From contig CAMYMY010000275.1 in assembly GCA_947259625.1 (NCBI GenBank), positions 1 to 8,682 on the forward strand: DNA of 8,682 nucleotides. The letters run 5' to 3'. This document shows positions 5,336 through 8,682 of the stretch, in pieces (the stretch's first letter is position 1; each line of letters opens with the position of its first letter). The translations under genes and the position numbers were made by a program. Origin of the DNA: an uncultured Kiloniellales bacterium. Lineage in GTDB: Bacteria > Pseudomonadota > Alphaproteobacteria > Kiloniellales > JAKSDN01. A model generated the notes under the pieces. It saw nothing but the letters and a program-made list of their open reading frames with translations, searched no databases and was not told the origin of the DNA.

Positions 5336-6331
5336 TCATCCAAACTGCGCGCGGTGCTCCTCGACACCGTGGGGGTCCTCGTGAATGATGACCTCCGCCT
5401 CGGGAAAGGCGCGCAGCAACTCCGCCTCGACCGCGTCGGCCACCTCATGCGCATCGTGGAGGGGCATCTTGCCGTCCATTTCCAGGTGCAGCTGGATGAA
5501 GGTCTGCCGGCCCGAGGTGCGCGTGCGCAGGTCGTGCAGGTCGCGGACCTCCTGGTGGCTCAGCGCGATCTCCTTGATGCGTTGCCGCGCCTCCTCGGGC
5601 AGCTCCCGGTCCATCAGCATGTCGAGTGCGCCGGCCGCGATCTTCCAGGCGTTGTAGAGGATGTAGCCGGCGATCCCCAAGCCGAACAGCGGATCGGCAT
5701 GGATCCAGCCGAGCTGGGACACCGCCAGGAGCGCCAGGATCACCGCGCCGTTGACCAGCAGGTCCCCGACGTAGTGCAGCGAGTCCGCCTGGATCGCGAC
5801 CGAGCCGGTCTTGCGCACCACATAGGCCTGGAACCGGGTCAGGATGAAGGTCACGACGATCGCGAAGACCATGACCGCGATCCCAGCCTGGGCGTGTTCG
5901 ACGGCCTGCGGCGCGTAAAGCCGGTGGCCCGCCTCGATGGTCAGGAAGATCGCCGAGCCCGCGATGAAGGTCGACTGGCCGAGGGCCGCCAGGGGTTCCG
6001 CCTTGCCGTGGCCGAACCGGTGCTCACGATCGGCCGGGGTCAAGGCGTGGCGCACCGCAATCAGGTTCACGATCGAGGCCGCCGTGTCGAGCAGCGAATC
6101 GAGGAGCGTGGACAGGAGGCTGACCGAATCCGTGTAGACCCAGGCCCCGAACTTGACGACGACAAGCATGCCGGCGGTCGCCACCGAAGCATAGGTGGCA
6201 AGGCGCATGAGCCGGGCTGCCTGGCCGCTGGTCACGGAACTGGGGGCGTGTTGGTTCAGATCGCTTCTCCCGGAACACTCGTCGGAGCGGCGCGCGAGAC
6301 TCTTCAAGGGTAGAGCCGCTCGGTCCGCCAT
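5336..6331 (-). CDS. fieF: Cation diffusion facilitator metal exporter, FieF/YiiP type
   Basis: This inner-membrane proton/divalent-cation antiporter is 331 residues from the ATG at 6331. The ligands of E. coli YiiP/FieF appear conserved at matching spacing: transport site Asp78, Asp82, His186, Asp190; second site Asp101, His104, His108; cytoplasmic site His266, His282, His295, His317, Asp319. Six membrane segments are expected between about residues 45 and 235, followed by the cytoplasmic dimerisation domain. Zn(II) is the likely substrate, with Fe(II), Cd(II) or Mn(II) possible. The start is uncertain. ATG 6331 overlaps pdxH by 28 nt, has GGAGG with no spacer, and adds about 33 residues not found in YiiP. 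GTG 6235 would give a YiiP-like N-terminus but has no ribosome-binding site. A CTG at 6259, preceded by GGGAGA, is a third option. It is probably co-transcribed with pdxH. Confidence 0.88.
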   Translation of the reverse strand: MADRAALPLKSLARRSDECSGRSDLNQHAPSSVTSGQAARLMRLATYASVATAGMLVVVKFGAWVYTDSVSLLSTLLDSLLDTAASIVNLIAVRHALTPADREHRFGHGKAEPLAALGQSTFIAGSAIFLTIEAGHRLYAPQAVEHAQAGIAVMVFAIVVTFILTRFQAYVVRKTGSVAIQADSLHYVGDLLVNGAVILALLAVSQLGWIHADPLFGLGIAGYILYNAWKIAAGALDMLMDRELPEEARQRIKEIALSHQEVRDLHDLRTRTSGRQTFIQLHLEMDGKMPLHDAHEVADAVEAELLRAFPEAEVIIHEDPHGVEEHRAQFG

Positions 6332-6897
6332 CCTCCACTTTCGCGATGATACACGAGCCGGTCATGCAGGCGAAATGCCCCTTCGCGCCAGAATTCGATG
6401 GTCCGCGGAACGATCCGGAAACCGGACCAGTGGGGCGGCCGCGGCACCTCGCCCAGGGCGTATTTCGCGGCGAACCTGGCGATCCGCTGCTCCAGCTCGA
6501 AGCGCCCGGCCAGGGGCCTGGACTGATCGCTGGCCCAGGCGCCGATCTGGCTGTCCTTCGGGCGGGTCGCGAAGTACGCGTCGGCCTCCTCGTCGGCGAC
6601 TGTCTGGATTTCGCCCTCGATGCGCACCTGGCGGCGCAGCGATTTCCAATGAAACAGTGCCGCCGCCTTGGGCCGGGCAAGGAGCTGCCGACCCTTGCGG
6701 CTCTCGAAGTTGGTGTAGAACACGAAGCCGCGCCGGTCCGCGCCCTTGAGCAGGACCATGCGCGCCGAGGGCATGCCATCCTCGCCCACCGAGGCAAGGG
6801 CCATGGCGTCGGGATCGTTGGGTTCGCCGGTCTTGGCCTCCTCGAACCAGACGCCGAAGAGGTCGAGGGGGTCCTTGGGCGCGTCGTCACCGAACAT
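6304..6897 (-). CDS. pdxH: Pyridoxine/pyridoxamine 5'-phosphate oxidase
   Basis: This 197-residue FMN enzyme oxidises pyridoxine or pyridoxamine 5'-phosphate to PLP with O2, the last step of vitamin B6 synthesis and salvage in the cytosol. Family features are in order: RMVLLK (46-51) and FYTN (60-63) for FMN binding, SRKG (66-69), the WSGFR substrate region (157-161), the signature IEFW...RLHDR (167-180) and the C-terminal RLYP (194-197). Length is typical (about 200-220). I chose ATG 6897, which begins MFGDDAPKDPLDLF; the frame is open up to 7029 but those 44 residues are Cys- and Gly-rich promoter-region sequence with no family likeness. GGAGG at 6915-6911 is 13 nt upstream, longer than usual. 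It is divergent from the lipoprotein gene and is followed directly, with overlap, by the metal transporter gene. Confidence 0.95.
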   Translation of the reverse strand: MFGDDAPKDPLDLFGVWFEEAKTGEPNDPDAMALASVGEDGMPSARMVLLKGADRRGFVFYTNFESRKGRQLLARPKAAALFHWKSLRRQVRIEGEIQTVADEEADAYFATRPKDSQIGAWASDQSRPLAGRFELEQRIARFAAKYALGEVPRPPHWSGFRIVPRTIEFWREGAFRLHDRLVYHRESGGWRTERLYP

Positions 6898-6956
6898 GGT
6901 CCAGAGCCTGCCTCCAAGCCGTTGTCGTGTCCCGGCCCAGCCGTAACCGACCGCTG

Positions 6957-6986
6957 TTGCCGCGGGGATGGTTTTGCTAGTATATG
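6957..6986 (+). promoter_or_regulatory. Putative promoter for the lipoprotein gene, overlapped by a minus-strand -10 for pdxH
   Basis: On the plus strand TTGCCG (6957-6962) and TATATG (6981-6986) are 18 nt apart, giving a start near 6993 and a leader of about 60 nt. On the minus strand TATACT (6984-6979) could be the -10 for pdxH, with a leader of about 75 nt, but its -35 is poor (CTGTCT/TCTGTC near 7001-7007). This is the AT-richest spot of the divergent gap (6898-7053). The two -10 elements overlap, so the promoters could compete. Confidence 0.4.
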
Positions 6987-7028
6987 CGTAACAGACTCCA
7001 AGACAGAAGCACACTGGCAGTGGCTCCA

Positions 7029-7036
7029 TTAACCAT
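7029..7036 (+). promoter_or_regulatory. CtrA half-site-like octamer TTAACCAT
   Basis: TTAACCAT is an exact match to the half-site form of the alphaproteobacterial cell-cycle regulator CtrA. It lies 17 nt before the lipoprotein start codon, downstream of the putative promoter at 6957-6986. A single octamer is weak evidence and no second TTAA at the canonical 7-nt spacing is present. Confidence 0.25.
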
Positions 7037-7053
7037 CGAATGAGGCAGCCCCG

Positions 7054-7524
7054 ATGAAATTCAAGACCGTGATCGCGGCCGCGATGATTGCATTATTGAG
7101 CACGGCCTGCGCCGGGCAGGGCGAGAAACAGACCGTTGGTACCCTCGGCGGCGCCGCGCTCGGCGGCCTGCTCGGGTCGCAGTTCGGCTCGGGTAAGGGC
7201 AAGCTGGTGGCGACCGGCGCCGGCGTCTTTATCGGCGCCCTGATCGGCAGCGAAATTGGCCGGTCCATGGATCAGGTCGACCGCATGAAGGCCAACCAGG
7301 CGATCAACACGGCCCATAGCGCACCGGTGGGCGAGACGATCACCTGGAACAATCCGGATTCCGGGCACTCCGGCACGGTGACGCCGATTCGCGACGGCAC
7401 GTCGTCCTCGGGCAGCTATTGCCGCGAGTTCCAGCAGACCGTGACGATCGGCGGCCAGACCGAACAGGCCTACGGCACGGCCTGCCGGCAACCGGACGGC
7501 TCTTGGCAGATCGTCGATCAGTAG
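7054..7524 (+). CDS. 17 kDa surface antigen-like outer-membrane lipoprotein with glycine zipper
   Basis: This 156-residue lipoprotein has an N-terminal signal (MKFK followed by a hydrophobic stretch) and lipobox LSTAC with the acylated cysteine at residue 19. A glycine-zipper segment follows at about 28-70 (GTLGGAALGGLLGSQFGSGKGKLVATGAGVFIGALIGSEIG), typical of the Rickettsia 17 kDa antigen (RT0821/Lpp0805-type) family. The C-terminal part (about 90-156) is a small beta-rich domain with two cysteines (CREF..., TACRQPDGSW), which could form a disulfide. It is expected to be anchored in the outer membrane facing the periplasm. Its function is unknown; envelope integrity is a common suggestion. 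GAGG at 7042-7045 is 8 nt before the ATG. It is divergent from pdxH and precedes the DnaJ-family gene by 95 nt; to my recollection similar arrangements occur in other alphaproteobacteria. Confidence 0.88.
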   Translation: MKFKTVIAAAMIALLSTACAGQGEKQTVGTLGGAALGGLLGSQFGSGKGKLVATGAGVFIGALIGSEIGRSMDQVDRMKANQAINTAHSAPVGETITWNNPDSGHSGTVTPIRDGTSSSGSYCREFQQTVTIGGQTEQAYGTACRQPDGSWQIVDQ

Positions 7525-7549
7525 GATCGCGATCCATCCCCGGCCTGGC

Positions 7550-7571
7550 GGGCGCCCCCGGACAGGCGCCC
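7550..7571 (+). terminator. GC-rich stem-loop after the lipoprotein gene
   Basis: GGGCGCC (7550-7556) pairs perfectly with GGCGCCC (7565-7571) around an 8-nt loop, 26 nt after the lipoprotein stop. No U-tract follows, so it is at best a weak or Rho-assisted terminator or attenuator between the lipoprotein and DnaJ-family genes. Confidence 0.35.
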
Positions 7572-7591
7572 CGGCACCGTCATTGCGACTG

Positions 7592-7604
7592 ATACCAAAG
7601 GTAT
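7592..7604. promoter_or_regulatory. Small palindrome ATACC-AAA-GGTAT upstream of the DnaJ-family gene
   Basis: A perfect 5-3-5 inverted repeat lies 15 nt before the start codon at 7620 and just ahead of the ribosome-binding sequence GAGGG (7605-7609). It may be an operator or a hairpin affecting initiation. I see no convincing sigma-70 promoter, heat-shock sigma promoter or CIRCE element in this 95-nt gap. Confidence 0.3.
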
Positions 7605-7619
7605 GAGGGCGTTGCGGCG

Positions 7620-8570
7620 ATGAGAAATCCCTACGAGATTCTCGGTGTCGCGCGCGACGCCAGCGACGGGGACATCAAGCGCGCCTACCGCAAGCTGGCC
7701 AAGGAGCTGCACCCGGACCTCAACCCCGGCAACACGGCGGTCGAACAGCGGTTCAAGGAAGTCGCCCAGGCCTACGGCATCCTGGGGGACGCGGACAAGC
7801 GCAAGCGCTTCGACCGCGGCCAGATCGATGCGAGCGGCCAGGAGACCCCCTTCGGGGGCGGCTCCTACCGCCGCTATGCCGAGACCGGCCAGGGCGCCAA
7901 GTACAGCCCTTTCGACTTCGGCGAGGACTACGGGGTCGAGGACATCTTCGCGGACCTGTTCGGCGGCGGCGCCCGAAGGGGCCAGAAGGGCCAGAAGGGC
8001 CGCACGGTCCGGCGGCGCGGCGCGGATGTTTCCTACACCGTGACGGTCGGCTTCCTCGAAGCCGCGGTCGGCGCCAAGAAGCGGCTCCGACTGGCCGACG
8101 GCAAGACTCTGGAGGTCGCGCTGCCGGCGGGCGCGGAGGAAGGCCAGACGCTGCGCCTCAAGGGCCAGGGCATGGCCGGCCTGGGCGGCGCGCCGGCCGG
8201 CGACGCCTATATCGAGGTGCACATCGAGGCGCACCGCTTCTTCACGCGCAAGGACAACAACGTCCATCTCGACCTGCCGGTCACCCTGCAGGAAGCGGTC
8301 ATGGGCGCCGGCATCGAGGCGCCGACCGTGCACGGCCCCGTGTCGGTCAAGATCCCGCCCGGCTCGAACACGGGGACGACCCTGCGTCTCAAGGGCAAGG
8401 GCGTGGTCGACCGCAAGACCGGCCAGAAAGGCGACCAGTACATGAAGCTGAAGGTCGTGCTGCCGGACAAGCCGGACGAGGAGCTGTCGGGCTTCGTCCG
8501 GCGCTGGTCGGAATCCCATGCCTACGATCCCCGGCGCAAGGCCGGCATGACCCAGAAGGGGGACGGTTGA
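7620..8570 (+). CDS. DnaJ-family co-chaperone, class B (CbpA-like, no zinc finger)
   Basis: This 316-residue Hsp40 co-chaperone should stimulate DnaK ATPase and deliver clients in the cytosol. The N-terminal J domain (about 1-66) has the invariant HPD at 31-33 (LHPDLNPGN) after a basic helix (RAYRKLAKEL). A Gly/Phe-rich linker (about 75-118) contains FDFGEDYGVEDIFADLFGGG. No CxxCxGxG repeats are present, so the zinc-finger domain of true DnaJ is absent. A very basic stretch (GQKGQKGRTVRRRG, about 121-134), encoded partly by a 9-bp tandem repeat (7980-7997), leads into two substrate-binding beta domains: CTD I (about 136-207, with LPAGAEEGQTLRLKGQG) and CTD II (about 213-283, with IPPGSNTGTTLRLKGKG). 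Length matches CbpA (about 306). GAGGG is 10 nt before the ATG. The stop is immediately followed by the CbpM-like start, supporting the CbpA-like assignment. Confidence 0.93.
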   Translation: MRNPYEILGVARDASDGDIKRAYRKLAKELHPDLNPGNTAVEQRFKEVAQAYGILGDADKRKRFDRGQIDASGQETPFGGGSYRRYAETGQGAKYSPFDFGEDYGVEDIFADLFGGGARRGQKGQKGRTVRRRGADVSYTVTVGFLEAAVGAKKRLRLADGKTLEVALPAGAEEGQTLRLKGQGMAGLGGAPAGDAYIEVHIEAHRFFTRKDNNVHLDLPVTLQEAVMGAGIEAPTVHGPVSVKIPPGSNTGTTLRLKGKGVVDRKTGQKGDQYMKLKVVLPDKPDEELSGFVRRWSESHAYDPRRKAGMTQKGDG

Positions 8571-8682
8571 ATGCTCGCGACGATCGAGCAGGTGGTGGCG
8601 GAGATCAAGGTGACCCAGGGCGAGGTCACGGCCTGGATCGAGCAGCGCTGGGTGCGGCCGGTCGAGGAGGACGGCCGCTATC
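8571..8682 (+). CDS. CbpM-like chaperone modulator (3'-truncated by window edge)
   Basis: Only the first 37 residues are visible (MLATIEQVVAEIKVTQGEV, then TAWIEQRWVRPVEEDGRY). The pattern of a short helix, a second helix ending xWIEQxWVRP, and then a charged turn and GRY matches the MerR-like N-terminus of the CbpM family. CbpM proteins bind the J domain of CbpA and inhibit it. The ATG follows the upstream TGA with no gap (TGAATG), and the ribosome-binding sequence (AGGGGGA) lies within the end of the DnaJ-family gene, so the two are almost certainly translationally coupled. The family usually has about 100 residues, so about two thirds are missing here. Confidence 0.75.
   Translation, partial: MLATIEQVVAEIKVTQGEVTAWIEQRWVRPVEEDGRY

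Noticed and set aside
5324..6313. 329-codon plus-strand open frame opposite the metal transporter
   Set aside because: The minus strand carries all FieF-type ligands and membrane segments; this frame has none.
6898..7029. 44-residue N-terminal extension of PdxH (start at 7029)
   Set aside because: No family similarity, covers the divergent promoter region, and would run up to the lipoprotein gene's own leader.
7980..7997. 9-bp tandem repeat (GGCCAGAAG twice) in the DnaJ-family gene
   Set aside because: In frame, encodes a basic Gly-Gln-Lys linker and needs no special explanation; only two copies.
7518..8519. 333-codon minus-strand open frame opposite the DnaJ-family gene
   Set aside because: The plus strand encodes HPD and both C-terminal beta domains; the antisense frame is a composition artefact.
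1..8682. CRISPR array, tRNA, rRNA, phage or toxin-antitoxin system
   Set aside because: No regularly spaced direct repeats, cloverleaf, rRNA-like stretch or matching protein families were seen on either strand.

Overview
This is a GC-rich chromosomal window. Third codon positions are strongly G/C, and most genes have long open shadow frames on the other strand. Gene content points to an alphaproteobacterium, perhaps of the Rhodospirillales type: a DUF1194 secreted vWA protein, a Rickettsia 17 kDa-type lipoprotein beside pdxH and a DnaJ-family gene, a FieF-type CDF transporter and a tandem-domain universal stress protein. I infer this from family knowledge; no phylogenetic marker is present.

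Layout. (1) 1-2673, plus strand: a tightly packed run of four genes. It holds the 3' part of a PotB-like permease, a complete PotC-like permease, a secreted DUF1194/vWA protein and a VOC (glyoxalase-fold) protein. Gaps are 4, 24 and 3 nt, so they are probably one transcript. (2) 2674-3393: an AT-richer leader with a perfect 8-5-8 palindrome resembling a Fur box and a TATAAT just upstream of the start, then a PadR-like regulator. (3) 3394-3561: the convergent gap, mostly filled by a 108-bp MITE-like repeat whose right end supplies the stop codon of the next gene. (4) 3562-6897, minus strand: in transcription order pdxH, a FieF-type metal exporter, a tandem UspA protein and an SDR oxidoreductase. 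The UspA gene has its own perfect TTGA-N6-TCAA (FNR/FixK-type) site placed as for a class II activated promoter. (5) 6898-7053: divergent promoter region between pdxH and a 17 kDa-type lipoprotein. (6) 7054-8682, plus strand: the lipoprotein, a class B (CbpA-like) DnaJ protein and the start of a CbpM-like chaperone modulator, directly joined as TGA-ATG.

The genes are mostly housekeeping or stress genes: polyamine-type uptake, PLP supply, metal efflux, a universal stress protein and an Hsp70 co-chaperone with its modulator. I see no rRNA, tRNA, CRISPR array, phage gene or complete insertion sequence. I found no convincing new multi-gene system. The observations most worth checking are the regulatory sites (Fur-like palindrome, FNR/FixK-type box, two possibly leaderless starts) and the small repeat abutting the SDR stop codon.
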